Shown here: piece by piece, positions 1-9,800 of the stretch | How positions within the stretch are numbered: the stretch's first letter is position 1 | How the letters are laid out: each line of letters starts with the position of its first letter | DNA from: JACPDH01 sp041671505 | Lineage (GTDB): Bacteria > Acidobacteriota > Thermoanaerobaculia > Gp7-AA8 | DNA: 64,000 nucleotides | Direction: 5' to 3' | Assembly (NCBI GenBank): GCA_041671505.1 | Contig: JBAZBK010000009.1 | Coordinates: 1-64,000 of the forward strand | The notes under the pieces: generated by a model | Seen by the model: only the letters and a program-made list of their open reading frames with translations | Databases searched by the model: none | Told to the model about the DNA's origin: nothing | Made by a program: the position numbers and the translations under genes

Positions 1-1314
1 GATGTTGCCGGAGCCCGAAGCAGTGCAGGTTCCGCCACCCGCGCCGACGCAGGTCCAGGTGGCGGTTAGGGAAGCCGGGAACGTGTCCGCAACGGTGGAA
101 CCCGAGGCGTTGCTCGGCCCCGCGTTCGACGCGGTGATCGTGTAGGTCACCGAGCCGCCCGCGGTAGCCGACGTCACCCCGTCGGTCTTGGTAATTCCGA
201 GGTTGGCCGTTGGTGTCAACGTGTCGGTGTCGGTTGCGCTGTTGTTGCCCGGCGTCGGGTCGGTGGCTGCGCCGGTCACCGTCGCCGTATTGGAGAGCGT
301 GCCGGTGGCCGAGGCCGCAATGTTGCAGGAGGCGGTGTAGGTGACCGAGCCGCCACTCGGCAGGGTGACGGAGTCGTTGATGTTGCCGGAGCCCGACGCC
401 GTGCAGGTTCCGCCGCCCGCGCCGACGCAGGTCCAGGTGGCGGTTAGGGAAGCCGGGAAGGTGTCCGCCACCGTCGCCGTGGTACTCGACGGCCCTGCGT
501 TCGACGCCGTGATGGTGTAGGTCGTGCTGCCGCCCGGCGTCGCAGTCGTCACGCCGTCGGTCTTGGTGATCGCGAGGTCCGCGGCTGGTGCAGCACTGAT
601 GTTCATTGCGATATGAATCAGCGCCACGCCGTTCGTCGTGGTCCAACTCGTCGGGACCGACGCGGCGCCGGGGCTGGTACTCGTCCGGTAGTAGGCGAAT
701 CCCGTTGAATTCAGAGTGAGTGTTCCGACATTGTGAACGACCGTCTGGCCGGCCCCCGGCGTGACGGTGTTCGTCGGCGTGATGGAATTCGTGAACGTGT
801 CGAAAACATCGAACACCAGATCTCCCGCCGCGCTCACGACGTTCAGCGTTGAAGCCGAAGGTGCCGTCGTGTTGTCGACCGCCTGGACATTGCTGATCGG
901 CGCGGCCTGACTCACGCCGGAAAACGCGGCTGCCGCAATGAATGACGAGTTGTTGGGCGTCGTGCCGGTGCTGACGACCGTGATGGTCTGTGTCGTACTG
1001 CTCGCGCTGCTTCCCAGGCTCAGGGTGAAGACCGAATCGACCGCCGCCCCGTCGTTGTGTTCGGCACGCTGGGTCAGCGAGGACGCTCCGAAGCTGACGG
1101 TCGAGACATCCGTGGCGTCATCGTCCGAAGCGACGACGAGGAGAATCCGATCGTTTCCAGCCGGCACCGTGAAGGACAGCGTATTGGTATTGGTGGCGAA
1201 CGTCGGGGCGCCGATCGCGCTGACCGCGGCTTCTGCCTGCGATGCGAGTACCAGGGCAGATGAAACGAGGAACATCGCAAGAAAGAAGAACCTTCGATCG
1301 CGATTGCTGTTCAT
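1..1314 (-). CDS. Secreted DUF11-repeat protein, 5' part (runs off left edge)
   Basis: This is the N-terminal 438 residues of a gene read on the minus strand that leaves the window at base 1. The ATG at 1314-1312 follows an AGGAG six bases upstream. A signal peptide (MNSNRDRRFFFLAMFLVSSA, then an AxA-type site) is clear. The next ~200 residues are a Ser/Thr/Ala-rich beta domain with no catalytic motif I recognise. After it come DUF11-type repeats (LAITKTDGVTTATPGGSTTY, then VADTFPASL and WTCVGAGGGTC). The two visible copies are almost identical in DNA at an offset of 378 bp (126 codons), which suggests recent duplication. DUF11 modules are typical of long cell-surface proteins. Function unknown; likely exported and adhesin- or matrix-like. 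Confidence 0.85.
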   Translation of the reverse strand, partial: MNSNRDRRFFFLAMFLVSSALVLASQAEAAVSAIGAPTFATNTNTLSFTVPAGNDRILLVVASDDDATDVSTVSFGASSLTQRAEHNDGAAVDSVFTLSLGSSASSTTQTITVVSTGTTPNNSSFIAAAAFSGVSQAAPISNVQAVDNTTAPSASTLNVVSAAGDLVFDVFDTFTNSITPTNTVTPGAGQTVVHNVGTLTLNSTGFAYYRTSTSPGAASVPTSWTTTNGVALIHIAMNISAAPAADLAITKTDGVTTATPGGSTTYTITASNAGPSSTTATVADTFPASLTATWTCVGAGGGTCTASGSGNINDSVTLPSGGSVTYTASCNIAASATGTLSNTATVTGAATDPTPGNNSATDTDTLTPTANLGITKTDGVTSATAGGSVTYTITASNAGPSNASGSTVADTFPASLTATWTCVGAGGGTCTASGSGNI

Positions 1315-1835
1315 GCTCACTCCTGAGTTGTTGGTGTCTCAAAAGGCCGATCTTCTTCGGTCACTCCGTGCAAGGCTAATGCAATTGGTCGAGGAGAGGG
1401 GGAAGCATCTCGCGCTCTTCGCGGCGAAATGCCAGCTGAGGCAGCTGCGTGGCCACGCGTGACAAGAACTCCAATTCGTCGATCCGTTCGACGTCATCCT
1501 TGGCGTCATCCACCTCATCCCCACGCGAGCCAGGGCGAAGGCGCGGAGCAGACGATCGATCCCGCGTTGCGGGGCATCAAGAAAGCCAGCGATGCCAGGC
1601 GCGGCGCCGCGGACGAATCTCTGAAGCAACGCGCCGAGGAAAAGAGCCCGGAATCGCGGTGAGCTCGCCCTGAAGCCCCCTTCGGCTCGTCCGATCCGGC
1701 AACCGAGCCGGAGATCGAAGCCGCGGACCCTCGGCGCGTCGGGTCCACCTTCCCTGGTTCCTTCGCCTGTTTCCCTAATCCGCAAACCTGCGTTTTTTGT
1801 GACCGAGGTCATCATTCCCCCCCGAATCTAACCGT
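1315..1835. other. Spacer between divergent secreted-protein genes
   Basis: About 520 bases between the DUF11 gene and the first protease. A reading frame covering most of it on the minus strand has Arg/Ala/Pro-biased composition and no family signature, so I do not call it. A shorter minus-strand frame, GTG 1513 to TAG 1376, gives a 45-residue charged, helix-prone peptide (contains DDVERIDELEFLSRVATQLP). It could be the end of a decayed gene but has no convincing ribosome binding site. Promoters for both flanking genes should lie here; I cannot place them firmly. Confidence 0.4.
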
Positions 1836-1919
1836 ATGTTCAGCGTGCCGGGATCGGGCGCGCGACATCGTGCAGCCCGGCAGATCTCTCCGAACATGAG
1901 TCGACTACGACGGGAGCCG

Positions 1920-4184
1920 ATGCAGAGCCGCCCTGGAGGTTTGCTTGTCGCTGCGCTGCTCGCCATCGCACCGGCTGCGTTTGGAGCTGGCGAGGAGCGC
2001 GTCCCGCGGGAGGAGATGGCAAAACTCCAGCACGCGAGCCAGGACACGCGCGAAGTCCGGCTCGAGCACTTCCCGCTCGACGGAAGATCCGAGACGCTCG
2101 TGCTGGAAGAGTTCGACGTTCTGGCGCCTAACGCCGTGATCGAGAGGTTCGACGACGAGTTGAAGCCCTCCCGCGTCAAGCCGTCTCCGATGCGCCAGTT
2201 TCGCGGATACGTCGACGGCGAGCCCGACTCCCTCGTCTACCTCTCGACCGGTCCTCACGCCGACGGCGTGATCGTCAGTCGCGATCGCAAGTACATCGTG
2301 AAGCAGCGACGCGGGCGTGGAGGGAATGACGACTTCGTCGTCGAAGAGGTCCCTCTTCTCGACGAGCTGGCCGCGGCCGATGACGGCTTTCGGTGCGAAG
2401 CGATCAACGGTCAGGCCGATCCGATCGACGGCTTTCTGCCGCGCTCGCTCACCGCCAACGCGACGCCGATGGCTGTGCCGCCGTGGCCATCTGCGACCGC
2501 GACTTCGGTTCTGAACCTCGCGATCTCCACCGACAGCGCTCTCTACGCGAACTTCAGCAGCAACGTCGTTTCGGTCGAGACCTACGTTCGCAATCTTGTC
2601 GGCGCCGCGTCGGTGATCTACAAGCGCGACCTTCGAACCGAGTTGCGCATCGTCTATCTGCAGCTCTCGCAGGCTTCCGATCCCTGGACCATCAACCCCG
2701 GCACCTCCGGGACCTGGAACGGCTCGGCGGTTACCTATGCAACGGCGCATGCTCTCGCCGAGTTCGGCGACTACTGGCACAACTCTCCTCCCTCGAATGT
2801 CGCCCGCTCGGGCGCCGTGCTTGTCAGTGGGCAGAGCCAGACCGCGGGTGTCGCCTGGATCAATACGATCTGCGCTGCCGACTTCCCATGCGCGGGTGGA
2901 AACTGCAACAACCCGGTCTACGACGGTCACTACGGAGGCGCTTATGCATACTGCGGCGGCGTCGGAACCACGTCGGCCGAGAGAACCGTCCCGAATCCCG
3001 ACTCCAACGCGGGGGGAGCGAACCCGTACCAGATCAACACGACGAGCTACTGGGGGCTCCTGCAGTTCTCGCACGAGCTCGGTCACGTTGTCAGGTCGAA
3101 ACATACGCACTGCATCCAGCTCACCGCGAACGAGCAGGCGCAGTACGGGGTTACGCGCAGCTTCGTCGACGTCTGCTACAGCAGCGCGACGAGCGGCTGC
3201 TACTCCGGCACGACGAGCGTTCCCTCCGAGAAGGGGACCATCATGAGCTACTGCCACATACTCTCGGGAGGTGCGACTAACACTCGCTGGCTCTTCGGCA
3301 AAGCAAACGAACCGAGTGAAGTCGTCACGAACACGATGCGCGCGGCGCTCGATGCCAAAACGCCGTCAGGGCTATCGGTCATCACGGCGCCTTCGAGTGT
3401 GACCGCCGGCGCGTCGAACATCGCGTCGGTGACCGCGACCGCAGGGCTCACCTTCGACTGGACCATCACCAACGGTACGTTCGCGGGCGGCGGGACCACG
3501 GCGACGGGTGCGTCAGTCACCTTCGTCGGCGCGACGTCTCCAGCCACGCTCCGCGTCTACGCCACCAACTCGCAGGGCTGCGCCATAGCCGACTACAAGA
3601 GCGTGACCGTAGGCCCGGGCGTCGCAGCGCCGACGAACGTCGTCGCGACGGCGACGGGTGCGACGTCGATCGGTGTCAGCTGGACGTCGGTGGCCGGCGC
3701 TGTGTCGTACCAGATCGACCGCCGTACCGGAGCGATCTGGAGCCAGATCGGAACGTCGGGCGTGAACTCCTACAACGACGCGACTGCCGTCGCGAATACC
3801 GCGTACCTCTACCGCGTCCGCGCCGTCGACGGCAGCGCGAACGTGTCGGGTAACAGCAACGTCGATCTGGCCACCGCGATCGTCTTCACCGACGCGTCGC
3901 TCGGCAGCGGCACGACGGCCGTCAGGGCGGTTCACTTTGCCGAGCTGAGAATCGCCGCAAACGCTGTCCGGACCCTCGCCGCGCTCACGCTGTCCTCGTT
4001 CACCGACCCGGCGCTCTCCTCGGCCGTTACGATCAAAGGAACGCATCTGACGGAGCTCAGGAGCGCGGTAGACCCGGCCCGAAGCGCGCTTGGACTTGGC
4101 GCCGCTGGCTATTCCGACGGAGCTCCGGTTGGGGTGGCGATCAAGGCGGCTCATCTCGACGAGCTCCGCAGCGCCGTCCGCTAG
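1920..4184 (+). CDS. Secreted zinc metalloprotease (reprolysin/M12B-like metzincin), paralogue A
   Basis: A 754-residue secreted protease. I start at ATG 1920 because GGGAG lies just upstream and a signal peptide follows at once (LLVAALLAIAPAAFG); in-frame ATGs at 1836 and 1896 lack a ribosome site. A prodomain-like region (LEEFDVLAPNAV, FRGYVDGEPDSLVYLS) precedes the catalytic domain. Zinc site: HELGH at residue 385, with the third His in HELGHVVRSKH. Met-turn: GTIMSYCH, Met 442. An FN3-like domain and a three-fold C-terminal repeat (KAxHxxELRxAV type, bases ~3880-4181) follow. The usual metzincin Gly (HExxHxxGxxH) is Arg here. The next gene is a clear paralogue. It should cut extracellular protein; substrate unknown. 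Confidence 0.9.
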   Translation: MQSRPGGLLVAALLAIAPAAFGAGEERVPREEMAKLQHASQDTREVRLEHFPLDGRSETLVLEEFDVLAPNAVIERFDDELKPSRVKPSPMRQFRGYVDGEPDSLVYLSTGPHADGVIVSRDRKYIVKQRRGRGGNDDFVVEEVPLLDELAAADDGFRCEAINGQADPIDGFLPRSLTANATPMAVPPWPSATATSVLNLAISTDSALYANFSSNVVSVETYVRNLVGAASVIYKRDLRTELRIVYLQLSQASDPWTINPGTSGTWNGSAVTYATAHALAEFGDYWHNSPPSNVARSGAVLVSGQSQTAGVAWINTICAADFPCAGGNCNNPVYDGHYGGAYAYCGGVGTTSAERTVPNPDSNAGGANPYQINTTSYWGLLQFSHELGHVVRSKHTHCIQLTANEQAQYGVTRSFVDVCYSSATSGCYSGTTSVPSEKGTIMSYCHILSGGATNTRWLFGKANEPSEVVTNTMRAALDAKTPSGLSVITAPSSVTAGASNIASVTATAGLTFDWTITNGTFAGGGTTATGASVTFVGATSPATLRVYATNSQGCAIADYKSVTVGPGVAAPTNVVATATGATSIGVSWTSVAGAVSYQIDRRTGAIWSQIGTSGVNSYNDATAVANTAYLYRVRAVDGSANVSGNSNVDLATAIVFTDASLGSGTTAVRAVHFAELRIAANAVRTLAALTLSSFTDPALSSAVTIKGTHLTELRSAVDPARSALGLGAAGYSDGAPVGVAIKAAHLDELRSAVR

Positions 4185-4454
4185 GGCGTCGGGACGAGGG
4201 CGATTCACGCGGGAGAAGCGCTGTCGTGGTTTTGAGCGCTCGTCGTGAGGGAAGGCCGGTCGATCTTGCCGGCGGCGCGCGGATGAGAGACGAAGAACCC
4301 CCGTCAGCGAGGGTGCGTGTTGGGCCGAGGAGCGTTCCTGCAGGACGCCGCCACCGTTGGATGGCATTTCCAGGCCATCGTCGGCGCTATACTTTTGTTA
4401 TCTCCAACCAGAGTCTCCCGGGTTGCCTCGTCAGCCCCGGATCCGGAGTCTGCT

Positions 4455-6770
4455 ATGACCGCCGTGAAACGCTACGCATCCTGGTTGCCCCTCACCGTCT
4501 CAACTCTGTTGCTCGTGACTGCAACTGCTTCTGCCTCCGAGGTCACGAAGATCAACGACGAAGCGCTGGCTCCGCTTCGAGGCTCGCTCGTGACGAAGCG
4601 AGTCACCCTCGATGCGTTACCTCTCAAGGAAGGACAGCGTCCGGTCATCGACCTCGAAGAGTTTCAGGTCTGGGCTCCAGGGGGCAAGGTGGTCATTCAT
4701 GGAGAAGACGGGAAGGTCACCGTACAGGCTCCGACACCGTTGCGATTCTTCCGGGGATTGGTTAACGGTGATCCCGAGTCGTTCGCGTACTTCTCGGTCG
4801 ATCGGGCCGGGCACGTATACGGCCTGGTGGCCACGCGCGAGCACAGGTACGCGATCACCGCGCAGCGGCGTCCTCGTGCGGGCGTGACGCCGCGCACTCG
4901 GCCGAACGAGGCGAGTGAGGAACTCTTCGACCACTTCGTCACCGAAGCCACGCCGGCCGACGAGTTTGGTGTCGAACAAGGCTGGACCTGCGATACCGAC
5001 AAGTACTCTCTTACTGCTGACTTTCTCAATGGAGACGCGCTGCGTGCGCGCTCGGGGCCCGCAGGGCCGGAGCCAGCCGCCCTTACGGGAACCCAGACGT
5101 ACGGCATCACGGTGGAGGTGGAGACCGATTTCGAGCTCTACACGGCCGCGGGGAGCAATTCGACGACGGTGCAGAACTACGTCACGAACCTGACGGGTGC
5201 CGTCTCGACGATCTACAACCGCGATCTCAAGACCAACGTCACGCAGAGCACGGTCAACATCTACACGACATCCAGTGATCCCTGGGCAGCTGTGACGGCT
5301 TCAGCCGGGCTGATCGAGCTTGGAGATTATTATCACTCGTCGAAGACCCGAACGACGTCTGCTGTAACTTTGCTCAGCGGCAAGAACACGAACAGCGGAA
5401 TCGCCTGGGAGGCCGTGATCTGCGCAAATGATTTGGACCAAGGGGTTTGGGCTGGTCCTTATGCGTGGTGCGGGAGTGTGTTTGGGACGGGAACCATCCC
5501 GGATCCGAACTCCATCCAGAATGGCGTTCAATACGGTATGCCAAGCGGCTTTCAAAACTACTGGCCACTCACGGAATATGCTCACGAATTGGGCCACAAT
5601 ATGGCTGGCCATCACACGCATTGCGTGGCGATCAGCGACGCAGAGCGAATCGCATCGGGCTTCAGCGATGGCAGTCCCGCCAACAGCACATCGAACTTCG
5701 TCGACCACTGCTATGCAGCTGAAGGGGCTGGCTGTTTCAGCGGTACCAGCTACGTAGCCGGCTCGCAAACCACGTTCAAGGGCACGATCATGAGTTACTG
5801 CCACAACGTGTTCAGTGGCGGCTTTCCGCAGAGTCGATTCATCTTTGGCGTCGCCGCCGAACCGAGCCACCACGAGCTCGACGACTACATGCTGCGAGCA
5901 AGTGGACCACTGACGGGTCTAGGCACCAACATCGTTTCGGGCACGACGGCGACGCTCTCGTCGATCACCGCTCCGGGCTCCGTCGGCGGCAACTCCACGG
6001 GAAACGTCGCCTCCGTGACCAACGTAGGTGGCCAGACCTACTCGTGGTCGATCACCGGGGGATCGATCACGGGGGGCGGATCCACGAATTCGGTCACCTT
6101 CTCGGCGGGCGCGTCGGGAAGCGTCGTGCTGACGGTGAACGCGGTGAACTCGACGAGATGTTCGCTCCGCGACAGCGTAACTATTCCGATCAGCTCCATC
6201 AACGCTCCCACCGGAGTCGTCGCCACAGCAACCACGACGACGAACGTCGTTTTGAGCTGGAACATCGTCGTCGGCGCGACGAACTACAAGGTCCTCCGCA
6301 GCAGCAACGGCTCGACCTACGGCCAGGTCGGCAACCCTTCGGAAAACTCGTTCAACGATCCGACGGCGCTCGCGAACACCGCCTATCTCTACAAGGTCCG
6401 CGCGAACGACGGCTCGAGCGACTCGGGCGACAGCAACATCGATCTCGCCACGACGGTGATCTTCACCGACCCGTCGCTCACCGTCGGCACCACGCAGGTG
6501 AAGGCGGTCCACATCACGCAGCTCCGGACCGCCGTCAACGCGGTGCGAACGCTCGCGTCGTTAGGCGCAGGCAGCTACACCGATCCGACAGTGACCGCGA
6601 CGTCGACGACGATCAAGCGACTCCACGTCACCGACCTTCGAACCGCGCTCGACGCGGCCCGCTCGGCGCTGGCGCTATCGGCGGTCAGCTACACCGACCC
6701 GACCATCACGGCAAGCAGCACGCTGGTCAAGGCAGCGCACGTAAACGATCTTCGCGGAGGGGTGCAGTAG
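4455..6770 (+). CDS. Secreted zinc metalloprotease (reprolysin/M12B-like metzincin), paralogue B
   Basis: A 771-residue paralogue of the preceding protease with the same domain order. ATG 4455 is chosen because GGAG sits seven bases upstream and a signal peptide follows directly (MTAVKRYASWLPLTVSTLLL, ending ASA). An upstream in-frame ATG at 4317 would bury that peptide. The prodomain region is followed by the zinc site HELGHNMAGHH (first His at residue 377) and the Met-turn IMSYCH (Met 446). Gly is one place later than in the classical metzincin motif. Then come a PKD/Ig-like stretch, an FN3 domain (APTGVVATATTTTNVVLSW) and the same three-fold C-terminal repeat, ending HVNDLRGGVQ. The last 21 bases, including the stop, recur at 13991-14011. 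Confidence 0.9.
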   Translation: MTAVKRYASWLPLTVSTLLLVTATASASEVTKINDEALAPLRGSLVTKRVTLDALPLKEGQRPVIDLEEFQVWAPGGKVVIHGEDGKVTVQAPTPLRFFRGLVNGDPESFAYFSVDRAGHVYGLVATREHRYAITAQRRPRAGVTPRTRPNEASEELFDHFVTEATPADEFGVEQGWTCDTDKYSLTADFLNGDALRARSGPAGPEPAALTGTQTYGITVEVETDFELYTAAGSNSTTVQNYVTNLTGAVSTIYNRDLKTNVTQSTVNIYTTSSDPWAAVTASAGLIELGDYYHSSKTRTTSAVTLLSGKNTNSGIAWEAVICANDLDQGVWAGPYAWCGSVFGTGTIPDPNSIQNGVQYGMPSGFQNYWPLTEYAHELGHNMAGHHTHCVAISDAERIASGFSDGSPANSTSNFVDHCYAAEGAGCFSGTSYVAGSQTTFKGTIMSYCHNVFSGGFPQSRFIFGVAAEPSHHELDDYMLRASGPLTGLGTNIVSGTTATLSSITAPGSVGGNSTGNVASVTNVGGQTYSWSITGGSITGGGSTNSVTFSAGASGSVVLTVNAVNSTRCSLRDSVTIPISSINAPTGVVATATTTTNVVLSWNIVVGATNYKVLRSSNGSTYGQVGNPSENSFNDPTALANTAYLYKVRANDGSSDSGDSNIDLATTVIFTDPSLTVGTTQVKAVHITQLRTAVNAVRTLASLGAGSYTDPTVTATSTTIKRLHVTDLRTALDAARSALALSAVSYTDPTITASSTLVKAAHVNDLRGGVQ

Positions 6771-6856
6771 CGAGCGTGCACGCAAATGCGCTCCGGAGGG
6801 GCACGGGCGGCGCGATCCGTGCGCGAGGTTCAGCCTTCTACCGCCGCCGCGTCCCC

Positions 6857-9800
6857 TCACTTCACCGCGTCACGTAGTTCCTGGATGTGCACACCCTTCA
6901 TGGGCGTCCCGGGCGTAAGCGTCGGATCCGTGAACGTCTGCGTCGGCATCCCGAGCGCGCTGCATGCCTCGTTCAGCCGCGCGCGCAACTCCGTGATGTG
7001 AATCGCCTTGATCGGAACACCCACGAGCGTCGGGTCGGTCCACGTCACGGAGGCGAGCCCTGCGGCGTTGCGCATTCTGCCGACCGCATTCCGCAGTTCG
7101 ACGAGATGGACTCCCCTGGTGACGGTCGTTCCCGCCACGACAGGATCGTCTGTAAAGGAAAGGCTCGACAGCACGGAATCGATGACGCTGAACGGACCGG
7201 TACTGGAGTAGTCAAGGTGGTAGGCCCTGACCCGGTATCGATAAAGCTCGGTCGACGCGAGGTTGTAGTTGGTGTAGCTCGTGGAATTGACCCGGGCCAG
7301 AGTGGCGAAGCTTCCGTTCGCCGTGCTTCGCGCGATCTCGTAACCGCTCGCGTTTGGAATGGCACTCCAGGTCAGCAGTGCGGAGTTCGGGCCGCTGGCA
7401 CGCGCGATGAAGTTCGCCGGGCGGGTGAGGACGACGGAGGTCATGCTGTCGGTGTTGTTGTCCGGACTCGTGTCTCCCCCTCCCGAGACCGTGGCGACAG
7501 AGGTGGCGGGCGAAGGACAGTTCTCTGCGACACTCACGGCTGCGGACAGCGATGGATAGTACGTTGATCCGCCGAGTGAGTCGCTGCGCGTGCAGGTCGC
7601 CGAGGCCGTGTTGCAGCTCCACCCTGTTCCGCTGAGACCCGTGAGCGTAAGCCCGGGTGCGACGGAAAGACTGAAGGTCACGCTGCCCGACGTCGGCTCA
7701 TCTCCGGCGTTACGTACTTCGGCGTAGAAGGTGACATTCGTCGAGCCGGCTGAGAGGGTAGGGAAGTACGACATCGAAACCACCAGGTCCTGATGCCGCA
7801 GAATGCCCGTGTAGTCGCTCCACGAGTTATTGGTCGAGTTGGCGTCGCCCCCTCCCGACAGCTTCGCGACGTTGGTCACGCTCCACGACGTAGTATTCGA
7901 CACGTCCACCGTCAGCGTGATCGACGGGAACTGGGCTCCGGGAGCGAGGATGTCCCCGCGAGTGCAGGTCGTGCTGGCGACATCGCACGTCCAGCCGCTG
8001 CCCGACATGGCCGTCGCGGTCAGGGCGTCAGGCAGCACATCCGTCACCGTGACGGCGCCGCGCGACGGCCGGGTGCCGGCGTTTCTTGCAACGATCGTGT
8101 ACGTCGCGCCGGTCTGGCCGCCATGGAGCGATCCCGTATGGCTCTTCGTGACGGCGAGGTCGATGCAACTTCCAAGGTATGTGTAGGCGTACCCGTCGGA
8201 GCCCATGACGATGTCCTGACTGCCGTCACGGTCGAGATCGGCCACCACCAGACCGCCAGACCCATAGCTGTTCGGCAGCGTCGTATAAGGTAGAAACGAG
8301 CCGTCGCCATTGCCCTGGAGATAACCTGATTTGAGTACGATGTCAGCGTCTCCGTCAGAGTTCATGTCTTCGATGACGACCTGGAACGGGGAGTAGGACG
8401 GGGCTGGCCACAAGGTGGCTGGCGTCAGCGTTCCATCCCCGCGGCCGAGCATCACACTGACCAGCGATTCGTAGTAATTCGAGGTGCTGCACGACGCGAC
8501 GAGGTCGAGGTCGCCGTCGTCATCGAGGTCGCTGACGGCAAGCCGTTGGGGCCGCGCGCCGACGCTGTACACCACTGGAGCGTGGAACGTCCCGTCGCCG
8601 ATTCCTCGCAGCAGCTGCAACGTATCGCCCAGGGCGCTCGAGACGGCGAGGTCGATGATCCGGTCTCCGTCAAAGTCTCCGCTGACGATGTCAGACGGGT
8701 TGACCAGAGTCTCGACGTCGAATGGTGCGAACATCGAGCCGTCGCCGGTACCGATGAAGAGCGACAGTTTGGCGCCCGAACCGGGAATGACGGCGACATC
8801 GGGGAAGCCGTCGCCGTTGAAGTCGCCGATGGCCATGCGCTGCGGGTCGGAGATGGCTTGAGTGCCGCGCAGTACGAAGCTACCGTCACCCGCGCCGATC
8901 AACTCGGACAACGAATCGCTCGAGAAGCTGAGGGCCAGGAGATCGAGCACGCTGTCGCGGTTGAGATCGACCGCGGTCAGGGAGTTGAAGCTGACGGCAT
9001 CAAAGGACTTCACCGCGGGCTCGAAGTCGCCTGTGCCTCGGCCGATCAGGACCGCGAGGCCTTCGTACGAGGGCGTGCCCACGATGTCGGGAATCGTGTC
9101 GCCGTTGAAGTCGCCGACCGCGATGGTGCCCGTCGAGCCTCCGCCGAGCAAAAATGCGACACCCGAGCCGTATTGGTGGCAGGCCGTGCTGCTCCAGACG
9201 GCGGTGCGGTTGGCCGCGCTGCTGTTCGCGAGATTGAGCTCGCCCCCGCCGCTCACCGAGGCGAGGTTCAGGACTTCGACAGGTGCACTGGCGGCGACAT
9301 TCACAGTCAGCGAGATCGGCGGGTAGCTCGCGCCCGAGCCGAGCGCATCGCTCCGGCTGCAGCTCAACGCTCCAAGGTTGCAGTTCCATCCCGAACCGCC
9401 GATCGCGGTCGCGGTCAGGCCGGTCGAAAGAGCGTCGGTGACGGTGACCGCTCCGCTCGTGGCGGCTCCGCCTGCGTTCCTGACGTCGATGCTGTACTTC
9501 TGTCCGGTTTCGCCCTGGGCGAAGGGATTTGGCCGCGTGATCTCAATGACGAGGTCCGGATCCTGCGTCACCGTCACGACGTCGGCGGTGCTGTCGTTCG
9601 TCTTGTCGATCTCGCCTCCACCCGTCACCGTCGCGCCGTTGGTGAGCGTCGCCGGAGCCGCGCTCGCGACGCTTACCGTCAATGTGATGGGCGGGTAGCT
9701 CGCTCCCGCGCCCAGGCTGTCGCTCCGCAGGCATGTCAGCGTGTTCAGCGCGCAGTCCCAGCCGGTTCCCGCGATGCTCGTCGCCCAGAGCCCTCGCGGG

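Noticed and set aside
1339..1815. 158-residue minus-strand frame between the first two genes
   Set aside because: Composition is Arg/Ala/Ser-rich, it overlaps likely promoter DNA, and no motif or ribosome site supports it.
1905..3257. Long antisense frame within metalloprotease A
   Set aside because: It is in codon register with a well-supported gene on the other strand, and Val/Arg/Asp bias is typical of shadows in high-GC DNA.
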